Assembly (NCBI GenBank): GCA_964019425.1
Contig: OZ025787.1
Span: 806,001-870,000 of the forward strand
DNA: 64,000 nucleotides
Source: Flectonema sp. DT1601
Lineage: Eukaryota; Euglenozoa; Diplonemea; Diplonemida; Diplonemidae
Reading direction: 5' to 3'
In this document: positions 54,601 to 62,834 of the stretch, piece after piece
Numbering within the stretch: position 1 is the first letter of the stretch
Layout of the letters: each line of letters starts with the position of its first letter
Made by a program: the position numbers and the translations under genes
The notes under the pieces: generated by a model
Databases searched by the model: none
Told to the model about the DNA's origin: nothing
The model's input: the letters and a program-made list of their open reading frames with translations, nothing else

Positions 54601-57600
54601 TGAAAGTTGTGATTGCAGCTCATCGACCTGGTGGTTTTTAAGTTGACTGTCAATTAGTTGCTTTGCGTCATCGAGTTCAATTTGAAGAACTTCCTGCTGC
54701 TGTTTTGATGATTCCAAGTCAGCGAGTAACTGACGTCTCTCTGAGTGAACACTTTCGAGTTCTTTCTTATCAGCTTTCTCTCGTTTTGTTATTGTCGTCA
54801 GTTCGATGTTCAGATCTTCCAGCTGTCGGTTCAGATCATCTTGTGGCTTTAACTGTCTTGTGAGGTCTTCTAATTCTTTTGTTAAGAAGTCTTGCTCTTT
54901 AAGATGATTAGTATTTTGTTGTTTCATTTGATGAGTCAAGGAATCCAATTCAACTTGTAAGCAGTCTCGTTCAGCTGCAATAGTATTGTCGGTATTGAGA
55001 TCGTCTAATTGTTGTTTTAGTGTGTCTCGTTCTTTTGTTATTTCTGAAATCGAGTTGTTGCTGCTGTCAATTGATTGCAATTTCTGAGTTAAGGATGCGA
55101 CTTCTCGTCGGAGGAATTCTCTATCTTGTTTTAGATCGGAGTCACCAGATAGTTCCCTCTCTGAATGGAGTTGTTGTGTCAGATGATCAACTTCCTGTCT
55201 GAGATATTTGCGTTCCTCTCTCAGTTCTGACATCTCCGCGGCAACATCATCAGGATTCGAACTTGAAGCGAGGAGTTGTCCCGTCAGCTCATCAACTTCA
55301 TGTCTTAAGTAACTTCTCTCTTCTTTTAACTCTTCGATTTCAGCCGACTCATTCTCAGGTTTGTTCTGCAGCTGTTTAACTAAGTGATCGATTTCCTGTC
55401 GTAAATATATTCTCTCTTCTTCTAAATGAGCGATCTGTTCCTTTTGAAGAGGGAGATCAATACAGTCTGGATCTGTCTCAGTGTCTGACATCTTACCTGT
55501 TGGTTCTTCAAAAGAGATACTGTTGTCACTTGGTAGTTGTTTTTCATCGTGCTGTTGATGTTGTTGTTCTTGCTGCTGCTGGTGTGTATTGTTGAGTGTT
55601 AGCAACTCTGCTTTCAATGATTTAAGTTGTTTTTGAAGGCTGTCACGCTCACCGGCTATCAGATTCGTTGAATTTGAATGTTTTTCTTCTAATTCAGTAA
55701 TAAGTATTGAAGAGGATCGCTCACTTTCCTTTTTATGAGCTTCCAGAGCATCTACTTCGCTACGAAGGTATTCGCGTTCTTCCTTGAGCTCGGTAATTAT
55801 TTTTGAGGTTTTAAGACATTTAGCATCCTGCATTTCTGATTTCAATGCTGCCTCGCGGATATCGCTTTCATGCTTTTGCTGTTCCAGAAGACTGACTTCA
55901 CTGCGAAGATAGTCTCGTTCTTCTTGTAGGTCAGCCACAGTATTCCGATTTGTTTCCTGTTGAAGTATCTCAAGTTGTTTTGATATAGCGTCTAATTCAC
56001 TTCTAAGATCCCTTCGCTCTTCTTTCAGATCATTTATTATCAACTCAGAATGTTTATCCTTCTTTGAGGATGACTGACGAGATTCTACTTCCTGTTTGTA
56101 GATCTGCAGCTGTCGAGAAGAAGTAGCTGCCTGTTGTGACAATGCGTCGACTTCATTGCGGAGGTAGTCACGTTCTTCTTGGAGGTCATTAATTAATAAA
56201 ATAGATTCTGATTCTGATTTATTCAACTCACCTGATTCTGTCTCATGTTTGTAGCGCTGCAGTGATTGCAACTGTTTAGATGAAACAGCTACTTGTTGTG
56301 ATAAAACGTCGACTTCGTCTCGAAGGTAGTCGCGCTCCTCTCGTAGGTCGGAGATAATTTCAGATTCTTGTTGAGAATTATTTTGATCAGAGAGTTTATT
56401 TTTGAGAGATATCTCTCGGGATTCACTGGCTGCCTTGTATTGTTGTAGAACTTCAATTTGTCGTAAGAGTTCAGAAGCAGAAGATCCACTGCCTTGCATT
56501 ATACGAACATCATCTGTGGATTTAACGGTAGCGTTTTGAGTTTCTAAATTAGAAACCTTCTGACGCAGATCTTTTACTTCACGAGATTTTTCACAAACAT
56601 CAGCGAGAGACTTCTTTAACTCTCTGCGGTTCTCAGTCAATTGTGTTGTGAGTTCTTTTTCCAATTCTGACTGATCCCCACTTTGAGAAAGCTGTTGTTC
56701 TAAATGAGAGATGACATCCTTCTGCTCATTCACTTCTCTTATTTTTAATTGGAGTGCTGCTTTGGTATCGGAGTTTTGGTTGTTGTCATTCTTGTGTTGG
56801 TCGACTTGTTTTTGTAGCATTTCAAGTTCGTATTGTAATTCTTCGATGATGTCTTTGTGTTCGTTTGATTCTCTGAATAGTTCTGCCTCGCGGTCGTGAG
56901 TTCGTAATAACTCCTCTTGTACTTCTGTTAAGAGAGCTGTTTTTGATTGAAGGCTGTTATGAACATTGTCTTGCTGAGATAGCTGTTGCTCTAATGTTGT
57001 TATGCTTGATGTCGCTTTTATAAAGCAATTTTCAGAATGAGAAAGTTGTCCTCGGAGTTTTTCTATTTCATTTTCAGCCGTAGTACTATTTGTTAGTATT
57101 TGTTGTTGGCAATTTTCGTATTTCTCATTTAAGCTTTCTAGTTGTAGTGTCAACTCTGTTATTTGATTCGTCCTCGACTTTGCAATTTGTTTCTGTTCCT
57201 CGACCTCAACAGTTAGAGTTTCTTTGTCACAAAGTCTATTCTTGTATTCACTTAGATGATTTAATAATATTTTCTTTTCACCAACTAATTCGGATATCTT
57301 TTCTTCCAAGAGGTCAGTGTTACTATTGTTTACCGTGGTTAATAAATTATTATTTTCGTAGGAAATAGTTTTTAACCTTGATTCCAATTGATGAATTTGA
57401 CTCGCAGACGTCTGACTAGAGACTTCAAGATCTTCTCTTGCCTGTGAAATAATATTACGCTCATGAGTAAGAGCTTTTATTTTTGATTCCAAGTGTTGGA
57501 TTTCATTGGAAGATGTGATTGACAAAGTCTTTAACTCTGACTGTAATTGAAGTTCTAAAGGTTCAGGGGATCCAAGTTGGTTTTGGTAACGCTGAAGTTG

Positions 57601-58839
57601 TTTTCTTAGAAGTTCAATTTCTTGAGTCTTACTTCTCGCATCGTCTCTTGCCTTCGATAAGTCAGCTCTTATTACAGCAAATGACACATCAGTTTCCCTA
57701 AGCTGTCTCGCATCTTTCTTACTAGTGTTTGCCGCAAGGTATGCATCTCTTTCTGCACGTGCAGTGGATAGGTTACTCAAAGCTTTTTCAAGTTGACTTT
57801 TTAAAGATTCGTTGTGTTCTTCTAATGATGTTAAAGACAGTTGCAGGCTGCTGGGTGAACCTTCTCTCGGTTCTGAAATTTCTCTTTTTGCACTTCGTAA
57901 AAGAGATTCAAGCTTTTCTCTTTGAGTTGATTCTTTAACAAGCTGCTGCTGCAAAGTCTGTTGCAAGAATGATTGACGTTCTAGTTCACGACGTAGCTCT
58001 GGTGCTTCGTCTGTTGCTGAAACAATTTCTTTCATAGTTTCTATTTCTAATTCAACAGACTGCTGTCTCTTTACAATACTTCCAACAAAAGAATCAATAA
58101 TTGCTACCACACCTTTATGGTATTCGTTAATAACATTTCCTCTTGACATTGATTCTTCCAAGTTTGCTGTTTGAATTGTTTTATTACGACGTTCAGAGTC
58201 ACATTCTGATAATAAGAATTTATTTTGTGCTTCCAATTGTTTCATTTGTGACATCATTATTCCCTTCATACGAGTGCTGTTAAGAGCTTCTGCTTCTCTT
58301 GCTTTGAGAGCGTCTTTCAAGGTACTCATCTGATCTGTTGAACCACAACTAGAACGTGTTGAACGACGTTGGATTGGTCTTGTTGGTGTTAATGGCGTGT
58401 CAGTTGGAGGCGACACTTCCATGTTGTTCGTGTCCTGACTCGTCGCTGGTGATGCGAGGAGAACTTTAGCATTCGGCGACTTCTTTTTAATAAATCGTCG
58501 AATGCGACCCTTCTCAAGTCGCGGAGGAGGATTTATAAAAGTATCAGAACTGCTACACCTCGCAGACATGTCATCTGTTTCAACAGCGTCAGGTTCGGCG
58601 ACAGTCTCACTTTCACTATTTGACATAACGGCTGTCGTTGGTAGTGAAGTACTCTCAGTTATCTTATGAGTTATTTGATTCGTATTTGCATTCAGCTGAC
58701 GCAATACTTGTGGAGGTGGAGTCCAACTTAATCGCCTCGCAACAGGAGACGGTGATCCCAATCTTCCAAGGTCTTTCCTCCTACGTGGTCTTCTTCCCGT
58801 GCTCTCAGTCGGTACTAAGAGCGGGGAATCGTAATTCAT
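51691..58839 (-). CDS. Giant coiled-coil protein (2,382 residues)
   Basis: A single-exon frame of 7.1 kb with no breaks. Residues 1 to about 165 are basic and Ser/Pro-rich with many SP/TP sites (GSPSPVARRLSWTPPPQ). Residues about 165-2170 are nearly unbroken heptad-rich coiled coil. Between about residues 830 and 1300 a motif LxEERxYLRxEVDxL recurs at least nine times (EERDYLRDEVDVL, EERIYLRQEIDHL, EERKYLRQEVDHL), with weaker copies further on. The C-terminal 210 residues are Ser/Thr/Pro-rich with TPPTTPVGG and end in a basic stretch (YLRSRSAKAAWRQGGV). The length and layout fit a rod-like structural or tethering protein (basal body, flagellar attachment or golgin type), but there is no domain to decide which. 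Confidence 0.85.
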   Translation of the reverse strand: MNYDSPLLVPTESTGRRPRRRKDLGRLGSPSPVARRLSWTPPPQVLRQLNANTNQITHKITESTSLPTTAVMSNSESETVAEPDAVETDDMSARCSSSDTFINPPPRLEKGRIRRFIKKKSPNAKVLLASPATSQDTNNMEVSPPTDTPLTPTRPIQRRSTRSSCGSTDQMSTLKDALKAREAEALNSTRMKGIMMSQMKQLEAQNKFLLSECDSERRNKTIQTANLEESMSRGNVINEYHKGVVAIIDSFVGSIVKRQQSVELEIETMKEIVSATDEAPELRRELERQSFLQQTLQQQLVKESTQREKLESLLRSAKREISEPREGSPSSLQLSLTSLEEHNESLKSQLEKALSNLSTARAERDAYLAANTSKKDARQLRETDVSFAVIRADLSKARDDARSKTQEIELLRKQLQRYQNQLGSPEPLELQLQSELKTLSITSSNEIQHLESKIKALTHERNIISQAREDLEVSSQTSASQIHQLESRLKTISYENNNLLTTVNNSNTDLLEEKISELVGEKKILLNHLSEYKNRLCDKETLTVEVEEQKQIAKSRTNQITELTLQLESLNEKYENCQQQILTNSTTAENEIEKLRGQLSHSENCFIKATSSITTLEQQLSQQDNVHNSLQSKTALLTEVQEELLRTHDREAELFRESNEHKDIIEELQYELEMLQKQVDQHKNDNNQNSDTKAALQLKIREVNEQKDVISHLEQQLSQSGDQSELEKELTTQLTENRRELKKSLADVCEKSREVKDLRQKVSNLETQNATVKSTDDVRIMQGSGSSASELLRQIEVLQQYKAASESREISLKNKLSDQNNSQQESEIISDLREERDYLRDEVDVLSQQVAVSSKQLQSLQRYKHETESGELNKSESESILLINDLQEERDYLRNEVDALSQQAATSSRQLQIYKQEVESRQSSSKKDKHSELIINDLKEERRDLRSELDAISKQLEILQQETNRNTVADLQEERDYLRSEVSLLEQQKHESDIREAALKSEMQDAKCLKTSKIITELKEEREYLRSEVDALEAHKKESERSSSILITELEEKHSNSTNLIAGERDSLQKQLKSLKAELLTLNNTHQQQQEQQHQQHDEKQLPSDNSISFEEPTGKMSDTETDPDCIDLPLQKEQIAHLEEERIYLRQEIDHLVKQLQNKPENESAEIEELKEERSYLRHEVDELTGQLLASSSNPDDVAAEMSELREERKYLRQEVDHLTQQLHSERELSGDSDLKQDREFLRREVASLTQKLQSIDSSNNSISEITKERDTLKQQLDDLNTDNTIAAERDCLQVELDSLTHQMKQQNTNHLKEQDFLTKELEDLTRQLKPQDDLNRQLEDLNIELTTITKREKADKKELESVHSERRQLLADLESSKQQQEVLQIELDDAKQLIDSQLKNHQVDELQSQLSNLQSEILSVTEERDSIRTELENTTHENPDLRHQIESMEAMHSTTKSQQESEISELTQHLTSTKLGLKNMTSECENFKIQVTNLQTALDEETLHTEGLEYEINHLQLELHQQLQNGSHQHNPSVKEADDLRSALEESNHRVDTLQCEIDQLKLKLQSDNVDEQHELQIAIEERDCLKEELFDVQKECDLLHNKIDNNNESKVIQLQDLLNTQTKANETLKASHESLTIQVAKGELAVEEKECLQCEISDMDKTTKRIKEELQMVKRDNDKLERILQSERLQRTPQKSASLLRERDDLLRDVKDLTRQLEKAETYIQEETRSIKDERDYLAAEVSSLKDLLPTHSSESKSEILQLNEIIKTNQREILDLQTERKWIKQEKSDLKNRFNTQTDEVEKLQSHVQQITDIHNKSMEGVVNQNKTLSSEADDLRLQLSRIKEIHNAENNTETASLHEQVNELRTDCRMLEKELTTEKSKSADLKQVISQNDLSEYQTQLSELQSNKNALNQQNEQLQNNISVLTRDSQQHIARLRSDCRKLQTALDSENETNNQLHQQLEAVTNNTDKQDEIERLEEDVYNMQTQLKKLANERENEVTHLESQNKIISSQLEALQIKQQNNESDYSDEAEDLRTDLRNLKKVIKQRDSEMRLLQQSIKDQDCLQKKLKSYEKERQHTITELQTIRCQHEEGKMELETVQKERDDVVEELKSLRSAENSLLETSELTIKEKETAPRRQLEYQLLHNSDFNYSTGDLEGLLSERSPDTIADDFQSTDDCSLSSIGEPISLSTKRLLRAAEEAISTERSRNRQLNARVREKDLIMTQQSRQIKTLKSRMQVLSSALTSDIHDTPPTTPVGGSFITPRGVSGSVGSDVADDASLSSLPSSASALRQEGRSTIPQQITEKLHNTRSFTSSSSRKSKSPSATSRGGGESFQSVMTHVSDLSKKHLREKTDDEVPKYLRSRSAKAAWRQGGV

Positions 58840-59585
58840 GTTATTGGATACCCAGTTTAGTTTTTTTTTTCTTCCTAATTTAAAATTATATTAAATCAAG
58901 TGAATAAAATACAACTGAAATACATCACGCCAGAGTTTATATCTCATCTCACCTGATATGAAGGAATAATAGTGTAGACACCAACAACACAAACCCCTCG
59001 TTAGTATAATTCTAATTTCAGTTTTACGCATAAAAAAAACAGAGTACACAAAATACAAAAAAAACATATAAAAAAGCAATGCAATCAATTTTCTTTTTTG
59101 GAAAGGTATTTCTCACCCCAGCGTTCCAAGGTGGAACTGCTTTCCCGATGTCGGCACTTTTTTTTAAAATTGTTCCTTCGAACAGCTTCCCAAATATTCC
59201 CAAAATATTCACGAAGCTTAATAGCGTTTTTAGAAACAATTAAAGTTTGCTGCAGGTGCGTGAAAAAAAAAGTAGTCCTTTTTTTCCCCCCTTCAATTAA
59301 CCTTTTAAAATACCATTTCACTTTACTTTATTTCTAAAAATACAAAAAAAAAAAAAAAAAAAAAAAATCAAAAACAGGGGAAAAAAGAAACAGCTCGAAT
59401 CGACAGACAACATTAACTAATTGAAAAAAAGCACCGTCAAAACCGACTACTAGGGAGTAGTACCACCAAACAGAATAGAACAAAAGAAATAAGAAATTAC
59501 CAATCACAAATCCTCTTGGGTACAATCAAGAAATAAATACACGCTAAATACAATAACAAAGGTTTAGCATCGACTACACACATCA
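58840..59585. other. Gene-free spacer
   Basis: Contains A runs (59342-59366) and T runs. No gene is seen. Confidence 0.4.
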
Positions 59586-61976
59586 TTATAAACCTTCTGA
59601 AAGCGTCTTATGTCGAGCCCACTTAATATCAGCAGCAGTAGGACTGTAGAGTGTGGCTTCCTTTCGGGAGCGTTGACGAGGAGCCTCATTTAATTGACTA
59701 ACGCACGATGAAAGAGCCTGTCGCATAGCTGTTTCATAAGGCTGTTGAGGAATTAGCGAAGGTGATGCAGAGCGACTGCGGGAACGGGCACGTCGCGGAA
59801 GAGTCGAGTACGGTGCAACATTCGGGGAAGCAATACCAACAGACAAATCATTCCCAACACTCATTGGGTTATATTGAGGTGGTGCAATAGGTAACGGTGA
59901 CTTCTCAGGAGAACTTGATTTTTGATGAAATTCTCTAACAGGACTCTGAGAAGTTTTATGGACCTGGTCGAGTGCTGACTCAACTTCCTTTATACGTCCT
60001 TCAGCATCATTAAGTTGTGATTTTAAACCAATAGCAAGACTCAAGTATTCATTAGTTCCACTTGGATTTGTTTCTCGAGATCCGTAAGGAGGCGGTGCAG
60101 GTGCTTCGGTCCTTGCGACTGACCTGCTTGGTGATCTTTCAATCGAACGTGAGCGCTGTTTTCGTACTTCACACGTTCCGCAATGAAGTGATTCTATAGC
60201 AACAGCCCCAGCACGAACGAATACACCTCGTCCATCTTCTGTTTGGAAATATTGTTTACCATTAACCGTTCCATTATTTGACCCAGTTGAACGATCGTCC
60301 AGTTCGACTCCGATCCACTCACCACTTTTACCTTGTAGTCTCCCAATAAAACGAACTACCCCTTTGCATGGTTCTGGTGTTGATCTTCGATGAACTAAAA
60401 CACGAGCTCCATCTTTCAAATCATTTTCATGATTATGACCGTGAGGTTGACTGTTATTCTGATTATTATTTCCGCTAACAGAGGCTTCCCTTCTGGTAGT
60501 GAAGCGAGGCCTGTCTTCTGGGAGTTCTTCAACACCTCCTAAGAGCTCTTTTAGTTTCTTTTCCAATTTGTGTATAGTGGCTTTACTATTTGTCGTGTGA
60601 TCTCTGAATCTGTTTTCCAATGACTCATATTTCTGTTGTACGTCAAATAATTGTAATTTAGTTTCCTCGTGTTCCTGTTTGGACTTGTGCAGGGAGCGAG
60701 TTGCCTGGTTGAGTTGCTTATTATTTTGATTTTGTCTTTCAGATGTTTGGATATCATGAGAACGGATTTGAATCAGACTTTTGAGAGCTTCAGCATCAGC
60801 AGCTAGTTTACCTTCTCCTCTACTTGCGAGGTCGAGTTTCTTTGTAAGCTCAGCTACTTCTCTAGTTAGCCTCCAATTAGCATCTGTTAACCCTTCATGA
60901 TGTGATTCAAGTCTTCTTGCTGCTTCTGTAAGACTTGTTTCTGTTTCACCATTTGGAGCAACTGTTACTCCGAGAGCTTCACATGCTAATAACCTTTCTC
61001 TCTTTAGATAATCACACTCCTTTCTGAGTTGATTGCATTGGTTCTCGAGGTTCTTCATCTCAAATCGAAGCTCTTCAATTTGCCGATCTTTATCTGCATT
61101 CTCATTTTTTACATTTTTTAAAGTTTTCTCTAATTGTGTTTCCCGAACTCGTAAGACAGTGTATTTACGCTCCCACTCAGCGGCAGCAATTTGCAAAGCT
61201 TCAACATTTGCTTCCATCTGCGCACGTTGGTCTTCTATTGAAGCGTTGGCAACAGAGTCGCGAGGATCGTCTTCTGGTTCAGTTCCTCTTTCTTTAAACT
61301 GAACTAGACGCGGAGACTCTGATTTAGCAGGTGCTTGAGGAGATACAGACGAAGTAACACTGCTAGTTGCTGTTGTTGGAAACAGTTCTTGTTGTTTAAG
61401 TTCTTCTAATCTGTCTTGTTCTCTCTCTTCTTTATCTGCTTCTCTTTTGTTGTGAGTTTCAATTACTCGTTGTCTCGATAAAATAGGAATTAATGGGACG
61501 GTAGTATTCAACCAGTCAGAAGGTTTTTTAATGCGAAGCTGCTTACGAAGATTACTAGCATTGGTGATGGCTGTCAGGGTTTTACCGTCGTCACGGAGAT
61601 ATTTATAAATTTCTTCCAGGACGTGGATGGCTTTTGTAACGTGGGTGGGGTCCGAGAATTTCAACAACATGTCGAACTGTGTCGGGCAAACAATACCTAA
61701 GTTGCATCCATTAGCGACTAGCTGCCCAATCTCTAGTACTGGAACAAGTCTTCTTATGGCTGTTGTTTTATCTACGCTCCATAAATAGAGTGCGTTTGAT
61801 GCTATGGTCAGTACTCGAGATTGTGCTGTGGTACCTAACTTTGATACTTTCGCACAAAAAACAAACGACTGCGGTTGTTTGTAATACTTTGAAAACGCCA
61901 AAGACATGTCTTGAGGCAGCAACTGAAAGTTATCGTACGGCAGTCCACAGGGGTGATGTGTTTGCTCCCCGTCCAT
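59586..61976 (-). CDS. CAP-Gly coiled-coil protein with N-terminal PH-like region
   Basis: A 796-residue single-exon protein. Residues about 35-150 (SRVLTIASNALYLWSVDKTT, IRRLVPVLEIGQLV) resemble the PH-like domain of myosin/kinesin-associated proteins. Residues about 255-500 are coiled coil. A CAP-Gly domain lies at about 520-600 (GARVLVHRRSTPEPCKGVV, GRLQGKSGEWIGVELDD, NNGTVNGKQYFQ, GRGVFVRAGAVAIE). CAP-Gly domains bind tubulin and EB C-terminal tails; the canonical GKNDG loop is GSNNG here, so affinity may be changed. The C-terminus is Ser/Arg/Pro-rich. Probably a microtubule-associated linker. The CAP-Gly call is firm, the PH-like call tentative. Confidence 0.85.
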   Translation of the reverse strand: MDGEQTHHPCGLPYDNFQLLPQDMSLAFSKYYKQPQSFVFCAKVSKLGTTAQSRVLTIASNALYLWSVDKTTAIRRLVPVLEIGQLVANGCNLGIVCPTQFDMLLKFSDPTHVTKAIHVLEEIYKYLRDDGKTLTAITNASNLRKQLRIKKPSDWLNTTVPLIPILSRQRVIETHNKREADKEEREQDRLEELKQQELFPTTATSSVTSSVSPQAPAKSESPRLVQFKERGTEPEDDPRDSVANASIEDQRAQMEANVEALQIAAAEWERKYTVLRVRETQLEKTLKNVKNENADKDRQIEELRFEMKNLENQCNQLRKECDYLKRERLLACEALGVTVAPNGETETSLTEAARRLESHHEGLTDANWRLTREVAELTKKLDLASRGEGKLAADAEALKSLIQIRSHDIQTSERQNQNNKQLNQATRSLHKSKQEHEETKLQLFDVQQKYESLENRFRDHTTNSKATIHKLEKKLKELLGGVEELPEDRPRFTTRREASVSGNNNQNNSQPHGHNHENDLKDGARVLVHRRSTPEPCKGVVRFIGRLQGKSGEWIGVELDDRSTGSNNGTVNGKQYFQTEDGRGVFVRAGAVAIESLHCGTCEVRKQRSRSIERSPSRSVARTEAPAPPPYGSRETNPSGTNEYLSLAIGLKSQLNDAEGRIKEVESALDQVHKTSQSPVREFHQKSSSPEKSPLPIAPPQYNPMSVGNDLSVGIASPNVAPYSTLPRRARSRSRSASPSLIPQQPYETAMRQALSSCVSQLNEAPRQRSRKEATLYSPTAADIKWARHKTLSEGL

Positions 61977-62407
61977 AATGTCTGGTGTTCCTCAACAAGT
62001 AGCAGAGGGGGAACCTGTTGTGTTGAATAATAATTTATTAAACCATTCTTCACACCAAATACGTCATTTCATTAACGAACTATCTCTACTCGGGTAAATG
62101 AACGAAAGCAAAGCAATAAAAGAGAATTCAAGAATTCTGGAGCAATGAGTTACAAGGCAGAGTACTCAATAAATAAACAAAACAGAAATACTACTTGGTG
62201 TAAATAACATGAGGCAATAACTGGCATAACAGAAATTATCAACCGACAAGCTGCAAAAACTGATTAAAAGAAAACACGGATACTCAAATACGCTACTAAT
62301 CGGAGACTACACGCAGTGGTGAGATGTACCGAAGCAGACATCTGCAACGATTAGTGCAAAAGAAATGAAGAGAAAATCTAAGAAACGAGCAAAAGAGAGG
62401 CAGCGAC
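61977..62407. other. Gene-free spacer
   Basis: Contains a CAACACAACAG acceptor-like site about 45 nt upstream of the CAP-Gly gene start. Nothing else is seen. Confidence 0.4.
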
Positions 62408-62779
62408 TCAATACGACGTACTGCCAAACGCAATTGGAGGAAAGTGATTGCGAATCTTCTCCCGGTCACCAGTTGTGATACTGACTGAGTTCAATGTACG
62501 TAATTTCGGTAAAAAAGTCAGAACTTTCTGTTTGTAACCAGGAGTATCCTCTACAGGATTACCTCCAGTCATCAAACATATTAGTTGAGGGAAACCAGAC
62601 AGAGATTCTATCTGTTTGTTTGTTTGTTTGTTTGTTTTATTAACGTCTGTGACTATAATTAGATCATTAGTAGAAGTAATAATAACTACAACACAACATA
62701 CCTCAGTTATCTCTTTTATATTATTACCCTGCAGATTTAGAAATCTAAGAGATCGCATATCGAAGAGAGTTTCTGGTAT
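62408..62779 (-). CDS. Leucine-rich-repeat protein, C-terminal exons (5' end outside the window)
   Basis: Two exons, 62779-62702 and 62611-62408, join in phase 0. They encode IPETLFDMRSLRFLNLQG, NNIKEIT, then ESLSGFPQLICLMTGGNPVE, DTPGYKQKVLTFLPKLRTLN: two leucine-rich repeats and the LRR cap (NPVEDTPGYKQKVLTFLP) typical of SDS22/dynein-light-chain-1-like proteins. Such repeats bind protein partners, often in the flagellar axoneme. The exon at 62779 opens straight after an acceptor (AAACAG) in frame, with the IPETLF part of an LRR before the first ATG, so the gene must start further upstream, beyond the satellite array. The 5' exons are not in the window. Confidence 0.7.
   Translation of the reverse strand: MPETLFDMRSLRFLNLQGNNIKEITEVCCVVVIITSTNDLIIVTDVNKTNKQTNKQIESLSGFPQLICLMTGGNPVEDTPGYKQKVLTFLPKLRTLNSVSITTGDREKIRNHFPPIAFGSTSY
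62612..62701 (-). other. Intron in the LRR gene (90 nt)
   Basis: Starts GTATGT, contains TACTAAT as a possible branch site, and ends in a CAAA tetranucleotide run (six units) before CAG. Phase 0. Confidence 0.75.
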
Positions 62780-62834
62780 CTGTTTTATGTTTTTTACTTC
62801 AGTGCCTTTTTACAATAAACCAATAAAGGGTCTG

